From NCBI RefSeq assembly GCF_032598905.1, contig NZ_CP122458.1, forward strand, positions 1,054,001 through 1,118,000: DNA of 64,000 nt. The letters are read 5' to 3'. The notes under the pieces were generated by a model. The model worked only from the letters and a program-made list of their open reading frames with translations. It did no database searches and was not told the origin of the DNA. Positions 17,801-26,733 of this stretch are shown here, in pieces. Made by a program: the position numbers and the translations under genes. Numbering within the stretch: the first letter of the stretch is position 1; each line of letters starts with the position of its first letter. The DNA comes from Streptomyces sp. 11x1 (lineage in GTDB: Bacteria; Actinomycetota; Actinomycetes; Streptomycetales; Streptomycetaceae).

Positions 17801-19234
17801 TCAGCCGGTGATCTCGACCTTCCCGTTGGCCTCAGCGGGCGCCGTCGGCGCGGGTTGGGCGCCACCGACACGCCCGGTGATGCCCTTCAGCAGCTCGGCG
17901 ATGTCGACTCCGGTGGTGGAACCGAGCAGTTCGAGGCCCTGGGCCACGTTGTCCGCCACCGTACGGGACAGCTGGCTGGCGCCGTCGGTGGAGATCACCG
18001 TCATCTTGTCGATGGCGCTGAGCGGCTCCGACGCCTTGGCGACCACCTGCGGCAGCACCTCCACCAGCATCTGTAGAACGGCCGCGTCGCCGTACTGAGC
18101 GAACGCGTCGGCCTTCTTCTGCATCGCCTCGGCCTCGGCGGCCCCCTTCGCACCGATGGCGGCGGCCTCCGCCTCACCCTCGATGCGTACTGCCGCGGCG
18201 AGCGCGGCGCGCTGCGCCTTCTCGCCCTCACCCGTCAGCCGGGCCCGCTCAGCAGTGGCCTCGGCCTCCTTGACCAGCGCGACACGGCGCGCCTCGGCCT
18301 CCTGCTCGGCCTGATAGCGGGCGGCGTCGGCGGGCTTGCGGACCTTGGTGTCCAGCTCTCGGTCGGTCAGCGCGGACTGACGTGCGGCGACCTTTTCCTG
18401 CTCGCTGAGCACCTCCTGCTGACGGGCCGCCTCGGCCAGCGGGCCGGCGGCTGCCGCACGGGCTGCGGCCTCGTCGGTCTCCGCCTTGATCTCGGCCTGC
18501 TTGAGGTAGAAGGTCCGCTGGGCGATCGCGATCTCCTCCTCCGCCTTCAGCCGGGCCTGCTCGGCGGCACGGCGGGCGACGGCCTCGGCGATGTCCGCCT
18601 CCTGCTTGGCCCGCGCGGCCTCCGGACGGCCCAGGTCCTCCAGATAGGAGCCCTCGGTGGAGATGTCCTGGATCTGGAAGGCGTCCAGGACCAGGCCCTG
18701 CCCCGACAGGCTGGCCTCCGCCTCCTCCGCGACCTGACCGGCGAACGCCGCCCGGTCGCGGATGATGTCCTCCACCGACATCCGGCCCACTATGGCCCGC
18801 AACGCGCCCGAGAGCACCTCCTGCGTGAAGCCGACGATGCCGTCCTGCTGCATCAAGAACCGCTGCGCGGCAGCCCTGATCGAGTCCTCGGTCCCGCCCA
18901 CCTTGACGATGGCGACACCCTCCAGGTGCGCCTTGACACCCCGCAGCGTGACCGCGCCCCGGACCGCGATCGGGATGTGCCGGGAGGACAGGTCGAGGGT
19001 GAACTTCTGCTGCACGAACGGCACGACGAACACCCCGCCGCCGACCACGACCTTCTGCCCGCTGTTGTCGGTGAACACCCGCCCGGTCTCCGGATCGGTG
19101 GACTGCTTGCCACGTCGCCCGGTGACGATGAATGCCTCGCTGGGACCCGCCACCTTGTAGCGGGTGACCACGACGAGGCCGAGCAGGACAAGGAGTACGA
19201 CGACTCCTGTCACGGCGATGACTACTTGACTCAT
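17801..19234 (-). CDS. floT: Flotillin-like SPFH domain protein
   Basis: The 477-residue protein has an N-terminal membrane anchor (VVIAVTGVVVLLVLLGLVVV), an SPFH domain (about 30-200, with GPSEAFIVTGRRGKQ and SSRHIPIAVRGAVTLRGVKA) and a long Ala/Glu-rich coiled coil (about 200-400, including the EAARAKQEADIAEAVARRAA block). It ends in a hydrophobic-poor tail. Flotillins scaffold membrane microdomains. The companion NfeD-like gene lies 119 bases upstream on the same strand, the arrangement known from Bacillus yuaF-floT. A second NfeD-flotillin pair occurs at 44.1-45.9 kb. Confidence 0.92.
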   Translation of the reverse strand: MSQVVIAVTGVVVLLVLLGLVVVTRYKVAGPSEAFIVTGRRGKQSTDPETGRVFTDNSGQKVVVGGGVFVVPFVQQKFTLDLSSRHIPIAVRGAVTLRGVKAHLEGVAIVKVGGTEDSIRAAAQRFLMQQDGIVGFTQEVLSGALRAIVGRMSVEDIIRDRAAFAGQVAEEAEASLSGQGLVLDAFQIQDISTEGSYLEDLGRPEAARAKQEADIAEAVARRAAEQARLKAEEEIAIAQRTFYLKQAEIKAETDEAAARAAAAGPLAEAARQQEVLSEQEKVAARQSALTDRELDTKVRKPADAARYQAEQEAEARRVALVKEAEATAERARLTGEGEKAQRAALAAAVRIEGEAEAAAIGAKGAAEAEAMQKKADAFAQYGDAAVLQMLVEVLPQVVAKASEPLSAIDKMTVISTDGASQLSRTVADNVAQGLELLGSTTGVDIAELLKGITGRVGGAQPAPTAPAEANGKVEITG

Positions 19235-19353
19235 GATGTCTTTCCCCTCAGCCCTCCCAGGGGACGGCAGATCGATATGGGTTCATGTGGTGGATGCAAG
19301 CGCGCCGATGTCTCGGCTGTTTCGGTGCCCGGTGTGCGGCGCGGGGCGGTGGG

Positions 19354-19869
19354 TCAGCGTTCGACCGGGCGTACGGAGACCGCCGTCTGCGACAGCGCCT
19401 CCTCCACCCAGATCTCGGCGCCTCGCGCCACCGGGGCCGGACTCTTGGCCGCGAGCTTCACCGGTTGCCCGGCCCGGTGGACCAGCACCTCGCCGTAGCC
19501 GCCCGCCGGAATGGCCGTCACCACGGAGCCCGCCGCACCGATCAGGTCGTCGTCGCGCGGTGCGGCACCGGCCCGGTCGTTCAGCAGTGCGCGGCTGAGG
19601 CGGTACGCGAGCCAGCCCGTGGCGACCCCGGCGGGCACGCCGATCGCGGTGGCACCGACGGCGCCGAGTCCGGTGGCGCCCATGACGATCGCGCCGGAGA
19701 AGCCGAGCATGGATACAAAACCGGCGATGACCGGGAGCGACAACCAGCCGTCGAAGATGCCGTCCATCGCGTCGACGCCGCCGAAGAGGCCCTCAAGGAC
19801 ACCGTCGAAAACGAGGGACAGGACGAGGAGTACGACTCCTGCGATGCCGAGACCCAGAAACCAGGTCAT
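19354..19869 (-). CDS. NfeD-like membrane protein
   Basis: The 171-residue protein has two or three membrane segments. The first is LGLGIAGVVLLVLSLVFDGV. The others are LPVIAGFVSMLGFSGAIVMG and GLGAVGATAIGVPAGVATGW. An acidic loop (VDAMDGIFDGW) separates them. The C-terminal 60 residues form the OB-fold typical of NfeD C-termini: DDLIGAAGSVVTAIPAGGYG followed by VLVHRAGQPVKLAAKSP. NfeD proteins of this class partner flotillins, and the flotillin gene is directly downstream. Intergenic 19870-20075 to the TrkA gene shows nothing beyond a short AT-rich promoter-like stretch around 19960. Confidence 0.85.
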   Translation of the reverse strand: MTWFLGLGIAGVVLLVLSLVFDGVLEGLFGGVDAMDGIFDGWLSLPVIAGFVSMLGFSGAIVMGATGLGAVGATAIGVPAGVATGWLAYRLSRALLNDRAGAAPRDDDLIGAAGSVVTAIPAGGYGEVLVHRAGQPVKLAAKSPAPVARGAEIWVEEALSQTAVSVRPVER

Positions 19870-20075
19870 CCGCGCTCACCGCCTCTCCCCCACTGTCAAC
19901 GCGCCGGCGACCGCATCCTCACATACAGGCGACGGCAAAACACTGCCAGGTTCCGGCAATTTTTACGCTCCCTTGATGCCGGTGCCACGCACCGCCCTCG
20001 CGCGGCGCGATAGTTGCCCCGGGGTCAGGGCGCTCGGCTCACGGGAGCGGGTCGGCGGTGTGGGGCGACCGGTTT

Positions 20076-22025
20076 CTAGGGTGCGGCGGGATCGGCCGAC
20101 CGGGGATGGCGGCCGAGGAGCTCGGCCAGACCCTGCCGGGTGGCCGCCAGGACGACACGGTCCTCGGGCCGCAGGACATATCCGGGGTGCAGTTCCCAGA
20201 CCAACCCGGGAGGCCTGTCGTCGCCGTCGGCCGGATGTGCCGCGGCAAGGTCGGGGCGCCGGTCGGCGGGAGCGGCGGCGTCCAGGGCCAGGACGCGCCA
20301 GGCACCAGGACGGAAGGCTCCGGCGACCGTGCGGCCCTCCAGCTGCGGGTGCCCGGCGACGACGAGGGCGGCGAACAGCAGCACCTTGCGTTCGACGGGG
20401 ATGGCGCCGAGGATCTGGCGGCCCATCATCGCACCGGCGAACGCGGGGGCCGCGAGGCTGGAGACGCTGCGGCTGCGGGTGAGGGCTTGCGGGTGGGCGG
20501 CCCGCAGGGTGCGGTAGACGGCGGTGGCGAAGTCGTCGTCGTACAGCCGCAGCGCGACCCGCAGGTCGGACTTGACGGAGCGGGCATACAGGGCGGCTTC
20601 GAGGTTGATGGTGTCGGAGCTGGTCAGGGCGAGCAGGGCGTGCGCGCGGTGGACCTTGGCGGACTCCAGGACGCCCTCCTCGGTGACGTCTCCGATGACG
20701 GTGGGGATGCGCAGGCGGCGGGCGAGCGGGATGCCGCGCGCCTCGGGGTCCGATTCCACGCAGACGACCGGGATGTCGAGTTCCTTCAGCCGGGCCAGCA
20801 CACGGGTCCCGATCTTGCCGAGGCCCAACAGGACGACATGCCCGGCCAGACCGCGCGGTGGGCGGCGTAGGGCGGACGCGCCACGGAAGGTGCCCAGGCC
20901 CTCCAGCACGGCCGCGGTCATCACCGGCAGCAGCAACAACCCGGCCAAGCCGGACAGAAGTTGGATGATCTGGCGGCTCAGCGGCTCACCCAGCGCCGGG
21001 TCGTCGATGGCGAACAGGTCCAGAAGGGTGAGGTAGGTGGCGTGCACGAGATCGTCATCGGTGGTCAGCCAGGAGGCGACGGCGAGTCCGAGGACGCAGG
21101 CGATCAGGCCGAACAGCGACCAGCGCAGCCGGCGCGAGAACAACTGTCCGAGTGAGGGACCCCGGCCGGCCAGACGACCGGCGGGCAGTACCGGTCCGCT
21201 GTACGAAACCGCTTCCAGCACCACCGTGCCGTGCCCGGTCGCCGCGGTCACCGCCTCCTCGTCCGGCAGGAGCCGGGGAGCCTCGGTCCCGCTGCGATCG
21301 GAACCCTCCGCCCCCGCAGGGTCGTTGGCGGTCGCCGACAGCACAGCCAAGGTGCACAGGCCGGGGTCGGCGACCTCACCGCGGCGCGGTGGAGTGCGTT
21401 CCACCGCGCGCAGCAGCAGCCCGTCCGCCTGGACGACCTTGCTGGTGCCCGCGACGGCGGTGGCGGCCAGTGCCGGTGCAGCGGTGTCCGCGTCGGACAG
21501 GACGGTGGTGGAGGTGTCCAGAGCCACCGGGTCCAGCCCCGGCGAGGCGACCACGGCGGCCTGGTCCAACAGCTCCTCCAGCTGCTGGCCGAGCTTGCGG
21601 TTGTAGAGCCGGATCACCAGCCGCACCTGCGGGTTGAGCCGCCGGGCGATCAAGGCCGCGCGGATGTTCACCTCATCGTCCTCGTGCACCAGGGCGACCG
21701 CGACGGCTCCTGCCACACCGGCCGCGGCCAGCACCTCGTCGGTGAGCTCCGACGCCTCAAGCCTCTGCACGTCCTCGGCGGCGTCCGGCCCGGTGCCCGC
21801 GGCCCACGTCATCGCCCAGGACACCCGCCCGAAGAGCGCCGTGGCCCGTTCCCGGCCGGTGGGCGACGCGCCCGGAGCAACACCGGCGTGGGCGGGAGCG
21901 ACGAGCGTGACCTGCTCGCGGTAGACCTCGCGCAGTTCGCCGGACAGCCGGTGAGCCAGTCCGTCATCACCGCAGACGATCATGTGCCCGCTGCGGGGCC
22001 GCAGTTGGCGCGGGAGGGAAGACAT
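20076..22025 (-). CDS. TrkA/RCK-domain ion channel-like membrane protein
   Basis: The 649-residue protein has an N-terminal Rossmann/RCK region (GHMIVCGDDGLAHRLSGELR; residues 10-260). Two hydrophobic helices flank a pore-like region around 290-375: LRWSLFGLIACVLGLAVASW and LLSGLAGLLLLPVMTAAVLE. A second RCK region follows (GHVVLLGLGKIGTRVLARLK, with the GxGxxG nucleotide site, then DPEARGIPLARRL). The C-terminus ends with WELHPGYVLRPEDRVVLAAT, an RCK_C-like segment. This double-RCK layout resembles CASTOR/POLLUX-type and other TrkA-N ion channels. The pore between the helices (DLFAIDDPALGEP) lacks the canonical TVGYGD filter, so potassium selectivity is doubtful. Confidence 0.82.
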   Translation of the reverse strand: MSSLPRQLRPRSGHMIVCGDDGLAHRLSGELREVYREQVTLVAPAHAGVAPGASPTGRERATALFGRVSWAMTWAAGTGPDAAEDVQRLEASELTDEVLAAAGVAGAVAVALVHEDDEVNIRAALIARRLNPQVRLVIRLYNRKLGQQLEELLDQAAVVASPGLDPVALDTSTTVLSDADTAAPALAATAVAGTSKVVQADGLLLRAVERTPPRRGEVADPGLCTLAVLSATANDPAGAEGSDRSGTEAPRLLPDEEAVTAATGHGTVVLEAVSYSGPVLPAGRLAGRGPSLGQLFSRRLRWSLFGLIACVLGLAVASWLTTDDDLVHATYLTLLDLFAIDDPALGEPLSRQIIQLLSGLAGLLLLPVMTAAVLEGLGTFRGASALRRPPRGLAGHVVLLGLGKIGTRVLARLKELDIPVVCVESDPEARGIPLARRLRIPTVIGDVTEEGVLESAKVHRAHALLALTSSDTINLEAALYARSVKSDLRVALRLYDDDFATAVYRTLRAAHPQALTRSRSVSSLAAPAFAGAMMGRQILGAIPVERKVLLFAALVVAGHPQLEGRTVAGAFRPGAWRVLALDAAAPADRRPDLAAAHPADGDDRPPGLVWELHPGYVLRPEDRVVLAATRQGLAELLGRHPRSADPAAP

Positions 22026-22102
22026 GAAAGATCATTTTGCCGCAGCCCGGCAGCAGTTTCCATGCCCGCGTTCGAGGTGAGGAGGGCGATGGGACCGGGC
22101 CC

Positions 22103-22309
22103 TCACACGGATTGCTCCGCCGCCCGGCACACCGGACAGGTCAGCTGACGGGCTGCCCGGTCGTGCGTCACTTTCCCGGGACTGGCAGGCCCGCGCAGCA
22201 CCTGGCTCTCGGAACGCACGTGATCGGCGCACACAGCCGCTCCGCACACGCAGCACACAGCGACGGCGGCCGCCGTACGGCCTTGCTGAGCACACTCGTA
22301 ACAGTTCAT
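22103..22309 (-). CDS. DUF2180 zinc-ribbon protein
   Basis: The 68-residue protein contains three Cys pairs: MNCYECAQQG at the start, VCCVCGAAVCADH in the middle and TCPVCRAAEQ near the end, with the GRTAAAVAVC linker typical of DUF2180 proteins. Such proteins are common in Streptomyces and probably bind zinc. It follows the same strand as the TrkA-like gene 77 bases downstream. No further function is known. Confidence 0.75.
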   Translation of the reverse strand: MNCYECAQQGRTAAAVAVCCVCGAAVCADHVRSESQVLRGPASPGKVTHDRAARQLTCPVCRAAEQSV

Positions 22310-22499
22310 GACCAGAGCCCTTCAGCCGAAACCCGCGTCACACGTCCCCGGCTCCGCTCCCCAGGTCCCCTCGCGGCCGCGACCCAAACACCTCACCAGG
22401 CGCCTCGGCCGACGGCGAGGCGGGCGAAATGCCTCGTTTCTCGCAGCCCCCGCCCACGCGCGTCCTGCCCGTGGGCCATCCACTTCGACTTCCTGACTC

Positions 22500-22770
22500 A
22501 CCCGACGGGACGCGAGAAGCTGAGAGCACATGCCTGCGTATCTGCTGACTCGTGGACCACCTGGACGGTGGGGACTCCGTCGGCGAAGCCACCGAATCCG
22601 GTCAGTCGCGCAACGCACACAGCCGCCAGGCAGATCGCCCCGGTCAGAAGAGCGGGGGCCGGGGCCTGGAAGCACCCACATCACCGCGCCGATGAGGGTG
22701 AGCGGCACACCGGCGGTCGTGAGCGCGTGCAGTGTTGCCTGCGCTCTTCCGCATCTGGACATGGCCGGCG
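22500..22770 (-). pseudogene. Possible decayed small membrane protein
   Basis: Minus-strand translation gives LHALTTAGVPLTLIGAVMWV followed by LPGP in one frame. About 10 bases later a second frame gives APALLTGAICLAAVCVARLT and then GFGGFADGVPTVQVVHESAD. The two hydrophobic pieces would make a two-helix protein if joined by one frameshift. No start with a ribosome site is seen, and the family is not recognised. The remaining bases between 22310 and 22830 show nothing else. Confidence 0.25.
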
Positions 22771-22830
22771 AGTGCCGCGAGGAGGGCAGCCCGCACGGGG
22801 GCCTGTGACCCGGTGGCGGGTGCGTGGCTG

Positions 22831-23034
22831 TCAACGCCTCCGCGGGTGGTCGCCGGGCTCCGGCTCCGCCATGTACTCGGAACAGTGGGGGTTGTGGCAG
22901 GGGGCCGGGCCCCACACGGGGACGAACACTCCCAAGGTCTTGTGCCGTCTCGTGACGGTCATGTTCAGGGGCTGCCGACAGGCCGGGCACACCGGCATCC
23001 TCTGAGGGCCAGTCTCATGCTCGGTTTTACTCAT
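22831..23034 (-). CDS. Small zinc-ribbon-like protein
   Basis: The 67-residue protein has a CPACRQPL knuckle at residues 15-22 and a second pair in PAPCHNPHCSEY, so a single zinc site is likely. The rest is basic (TVTRRHKTLGV). The ATG at 23034 is preceded by TTAAAGG; a second ATG 12 codons in, following CAGAGG, is an alternative start just before the first cysteine. Other Streptomyces small proteins have this look. Function unknown. Confidence 0.55.
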   Translation of the reverse strand: MSKTEHETGPQRMPVCPACRQPLNMTVTRRHKTLGVFVPVWGPAPCHNPHCSEYMAEPEPGDHPRRR

Positions 23035-23082
23035 CCTTTAACCATAGAGCGCCTGGTCACAGAAAGCAGACCGGCCGCGTAC

Positions 23083-24189
23083 TCAGCCATCGTCCGCGCG
23101 CCCTGCGGACCCTTCCGGGCGGACAGGCCGATCCGCTTCCCCATGCCGAGAACCGGTCGGCCCCGGGTCATCGGCAGCCGTGTCCGACGGTGTCGCCGCG
23201 TCCGCCTGCGCTTCAGGAGCCTGAGAGGGCGCGGCGGGCCGTAGCAGGCTGAGAACGACGGATCCGGCCAACACAACGACGACGACCGCGAGGCTGATCG
23301 GCGAAGGGATCTCCGGGACGCTGGGACTGATCGTCTTGTGAGCCGCCTGAAAGACCAGCTTGACGCCGATGAAGCCGAGGATCACCGCCAGGCCCATGTT
23401 CAGGTAGTGGAAACGGTCGAGCAGCCCCGCGAGCAGGAAATACAAGGCGCGCAGACCCAGAATGGCGAACGCGTTGCTGGTGTAGACGATGAAGAGGTCG
23501 TCGCTCACTGCGAGAACTGCGGGCACGCTGTCGACCGCGAACACCAGGTCGGCCGCCTCGATGGCGGCCACGACCGCGAGCAGCGGGGTGGCCACGCGCT
23601 TCCCGGCCTCCTTGACGGTGAACCTCATGCCCGCGTACTCGTCCCGAACCGGGATGACCTTGCGCAGCACCCGCAGCGTGAAGCTCTTGCCGGGGTCGAA
23701 GCCCTCCTCGTCGCCCTTGAGGAGTTTGTAGGTGCTGTAGAAGAGCACCGCGGCGAAGGCGAACAGCACCGCGGTGAAGCGGCTGACGACGGCCACGCCG
23801 AGGGTGAGGAAGATCCCGCGGAAGACCAGGGCGCCCATCACGCCGAAGAACAGGACACGGTGCTGGTAGGCGCGGGGCACGCGAAAGTAGGCGAAGATCA
23901 CGGCGAAGACGAAAAGATTGTCGACCGACAGACTCTTCTCCAGCAGCCACGCGGTGGTGTACTCGGTGCCGGCCGTCGTACCGAGGACCAGGAAGACGAG
24001 ACCGCCGAAGACGAGAGCGAGGCCCACCCATAGTGCACTCCAGGAGGCCGCCTCCTTGAAGCCGATGACGTGCGCGGCACGATGGGCCAGCAGATCCACC
24101 GCCAGCGACACCACCACCGTCGCGGCGAACACCACCCAAAGCCAGAGCGGGACCTCCAGCACGCCGGTCACCCTCTCCGTGGCCTGCAC
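23083..24189 (-). CDS. TerC family integral membrane protein
   Basis: The 368-residue protein has about nine transmembrane helices with the TerC core: EKSLSVDNLFVFAVIFAYFR near residue 85, AAIEAADLVFAVDSVPAVLA near residue 205, and TSNAFAILGLRALYFLLAGL near residue 240. The acidic DN and DS residues in the first two are the proposed metal-coordinating positions of the TerC/Alx superfamily, which exports manganese or confers tellurite tolerance. The C-terminal 60 residues form a low-complexity polar tail. The usual ter operon (terB, terD) is absent, so this is a stand-alone Alx-like protein. Confidence 0.9.
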   Translation of the reverse strand: MQATERVTGVLEVPLWLWVVFAATVVVSLAVDLLAHRAAHVIGFKEAASWSALWVGLALVFGGLVFLVLGTTAGTEYTTAWLLEKSLSVDNLFVFAVIFAYFRVPRAYQHRVLFFGVMGALVFRGIFLTLGVAVVSRFTAVLFAFAAVLFYSTYKLLKGDEEGFDPGKSFTLRVLRKVIPVRDEYAGMRFTVKEAGKRVATPLLAVVAAIEAADLVFAVDSVPAVLAVSDDLFIVYTSNAFAILGLRALYFLLAGLLDRFHYLNMGLAVILGFIGVKLVFQAAHKTISPSVPEIPSPISLAVVVVVLAGSVVLSLLRPAAPSQAPEAQADAATPSDTAADDPGPTGSRHGEADRPVRPEGSAGRADDG

Positions 24190-24884
24190 CGACGCAGGCC
24201 CTCCTACTGAGTTTGTGGCATCTCACCGCGGAGAGCTACCCAGAGGCCGCGCCGTCCGCCCGGTGACCGGCCGAAGCACCTGTGCCACAACGGGCCGGCC
24301 TGAAGTGCCCCGGTTACCGTGGCGGCCGACGTGTGTGTTTGGTTGCCTGCCTCTCGCCGTGCGGGGGAGACGCGCTCGGTCAGTCGGCGCTTGTCGGTCA
24401 GCAAGTGGAACTCGGTCAGTTCTTACCGAGAGAGCGCCGTGGCCGGCCAGGGGGGCGCAGTGCGGGACGGCGAGTGGCCAAGGTCGGGGAACACGCCGAG
24501 CGGGATCGGTGCCCTCTGCCGCCCGCGTCACCGAGGTCGGCTGCATGGCCACAGGCTGCTGACAACGACATGCGCGCGGTGAACGGGCGTGCCGCCTCCG
24601 GTCGGTCCTCGCCGCAGAGAGGGGGTGTCGATCAAGGAGTCGTGCTCAAGCTGCCTGCCGACCGCTTCGTTGACCGATACGACCAAGACCCTGGTCCCCA
24701 TTCCGTCTTCAGCCGGAGACGTGGCAATGGCGAAGCGGCGCGAGCCGTGGCACTCAGCACGGATCCTCGTCCCGATAGCAGGGTCCCCCTGCGTATCTGT
24801 GGAGGAAACGTCGGCGCGCAGGCGCCACGGCCGAGTGGAGGTCCAGCTGCGCTCCCAGATCGCGTCCCGCCCTTGCCGAGCGGC
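24190..24884. other. Gene-free stretch
   Basis: I find no frame with Streptomyces-like codon bias and a recognisable product on either strand in these 695 bases, nor any strong hairpin. The inverted pair TGTGGCA/TGCCACA lies at its TerC-proximal end, with widely spaced arms. It probably contains the TerC promoter, with the remainder being decayed sequence. Confidence 0.4.
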
Positions 24885-26120
24885 TCATCGCCGACCACGC
24901 CCGGCGCGGCCCGCTTCGTCCGTGCCCTCTTGCTGCGGGGGCCGGGCAGTCCGTGACCGGTCGAGTCGGGCCACCACCGGTCCCGCCGTGACACCGTGCA
25001 GCACGACCGAAGTCAGCACGGTGAACGTCACCACCGCCCACAGTGCCCGGTCCGGCACCGGGAAGTCGTGCTGTCCCAGCGCGTAGGCGAGGTAGTACAA
25101 CGAACCGATGCCCCGAATGCCGTAGGCGGCGACCACCCGGCGCTCCTGGCCCCGCGAGCGGCCCCCGAGCAGCCCCACCCACCCGGACAGCGGCCGGATC
25201 ACCACCAGCAACACCAGCGCGATGAAGGCCCCCAACAGGAACAGCACCGCTGCGGTCAACAGGCGCTCGATCTGCTCCACGAAGTCGTGCAGGACGTTGT
25301 GGAATCCGTGAGCGCGCTCAGCTGCCCGGATCGCGCACGCGGTGGTGAACACGGCGAGAAAGCCGTAGCCCCCCAGCAGTTCGGTCAGCCCGTACGACAG
25401 GAAGGTGGCGCCCAGCGCGACGAAGCCCTCGCGGTGTTCGGACAGCCGCAGAACGGGCGATCGGGCCTGGAAGAACAGTCGGCCCAGCAGTCGGCCGACG
25501 AGCAACCCGCCCAGTACACCGACCGTGCACCTGAACGCGAGGTCCTCCACGACCCACGCGCCGACCCAGTCGGTCGACCAGTCACTGCCCGCGGCAGCAG
25601 CCAGCGCCACAGCCGCGTACGGGAAAGGAAATGCGAGCCCGTCGTTGAGGCCCGCCTCACTGGTGAGGGCGAACCGCACCTCGTCCTCGTCGTGGGGGTC
25701 CTCGGTGGGCTCCCCCACCCGCACCTCCGAGGCGAGCACCGGATCGGTCGGCGCCAGCACCGCGGCCAGCAGCAGCGCGGCGGCCGGCGGCCAGTCCAGC
25801 AGCCACCACGCCACGAGAGCGGTGACCACGACGGTCAACGGCATCGTGACGCCCAGCAACCGCGATGTCGTGGCCCAGCGACGTCGGCCGACGGGTCGGT
25901 TGAGCGCCAGTCCCGCGCCCATCAGCGCGATGATCACGCAGATCTCGGTGACGTGCTCCGCCAGCAGCCGGTCGTCCACCGGATCGATCACAGGCAGCGG
26001 CAAGGGCAGCAGATACACGCCGATGCCGGCCACCAGGAACACCAGAGGCAGCGACAGTGGCCGTCCAGCCACCAACCGGGGCAGCACCGCCGCCAGCAGC
26101 GCTCCCACACACGCGAACAC
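24885..26120 (-). CDS. CPA1-type sodium/proton antiporter
   Basis: The 411-residue protein has about twelve membrane helices. The ion-binding helix shows PTDPVLASEVRVGEPTEDPH, and the second conserved motif is SEAGLNDGLAFPFPYAAVAL, both characteristic of NhaP/NHE-type antiporters (the ND pair in GLNDGLA). A late GIRGIGSLYYLAYALGQ matches the conserved arginine-containing helix. The gene starts with GTG at 26120. An alternative start further upstream cannot be excluded, because the first helix begins at once. It would exchange cytoplasmic sodium for protons. No regulatory domain is fused. Confidence 0.9.
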   Translation of the reverse strand: MFACVGALLAAVLPRLVAGRPLSLPLVFLVAGIGVYLLPLPLPVIDPVDDRLLAEHVTEICVIIALMGAGLALNRPVGRRRWATTSRLLGVTMPLTVVVTALVAWWLLDWPPAAALLLAAVLAPTDPVLASEVRVGEPTEDPHDEDEVRFALTSEAGLNDGLAFPFPYAAVALAAAAGSDWSTDWVGAWVVEDLAFRCTVGVLGGLLVGRLLGRLFFQARSPVLRLSEHREGFVALGATFLSYGLTELLGGYGFLAVFTTACAIRAAERAHGFHNVLHDFVEQIERLLTAAVLFLLGAFIALVLLVVIRPLSGWVGLLGGRSRGQERRVVAAYGIRGIGSLYYLAYALGQHDFPVPDRALWAVVTFTVLTSVVLHGVTAGPVVARLDRSRTARPPQQEGTDEAGRAGRGRR

Positions 26121-26733
26121 CGCGTCGGCGATCGTCGCTCGCTCCGCCTTCCTTCCGTCACATCACCGAACGAACCCGCGCACACCGTCCAAACCGCGGC
26201 CGACCTCGCTCCCCACCCCGCGCCACGCAGGAGGCCGATCCGACACCGGAACGGACGTCACGGGCCAACGCACTGCGGGCCGGCTCTGTCCCCCTCCTTT
26301 TGCAGGTCAGCAGGCGTGATACTCGGATCGGACGCAAGCGGCGCTGCCGGGAGACAGCGGCGACAACGGAATTTGTGGAACCTCAACAAGGAGGCAGCGT
26401 GAGCGACGCCGTCTCTCCACAACGCCTGACTCGACCGCCAGCCAGGTCAGCATCGGTCCGGACGCCACCGAACCTGCAAACGTCTCCGAAAGCCGCGCAC
26501 CTGGGAAAGGAGCCCCCCGCTCGGGCCTGACGGGGCGTCAGCAAAGTCAAGCATCAGGTCAGCAAACGTCCCGCCGCAGCCGCCCACAGACAGCCACACT
26601 GTGGAATCGTCCACCACCCAATACCACTTCCGAGACCCGCTTCGCCGCGCTCCCGCCAGCGATCCAAGAGCGGGAAGCAGGACCCGACCGCCTCACGCTC
26701 GTCAACCGCGCAACTTCAGACCATTCCTGCAGG
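26121..26733. other. Gene-poor stretch
   Basis: No recognised gene is present. A GTG at 26399 has a strong AAGGAGG four bases upstream and opens a 43-codon frame (SDAVSPQRLTRPPARSASVR) ending at 26530, but its composition is low in complexity and unlike any family I know. The stretch between 26531 and 26733 shows only the region downstream of the pirin gene. Confidence 0.35.

Noticed and set aside
24721..24884. A plus-strand frame reminiscent of a universal stress protein (HSARILVPIAGSP)
   Set aside because: The similarity covers only a few residues, there is no continuation and the codon use is not coding-like.
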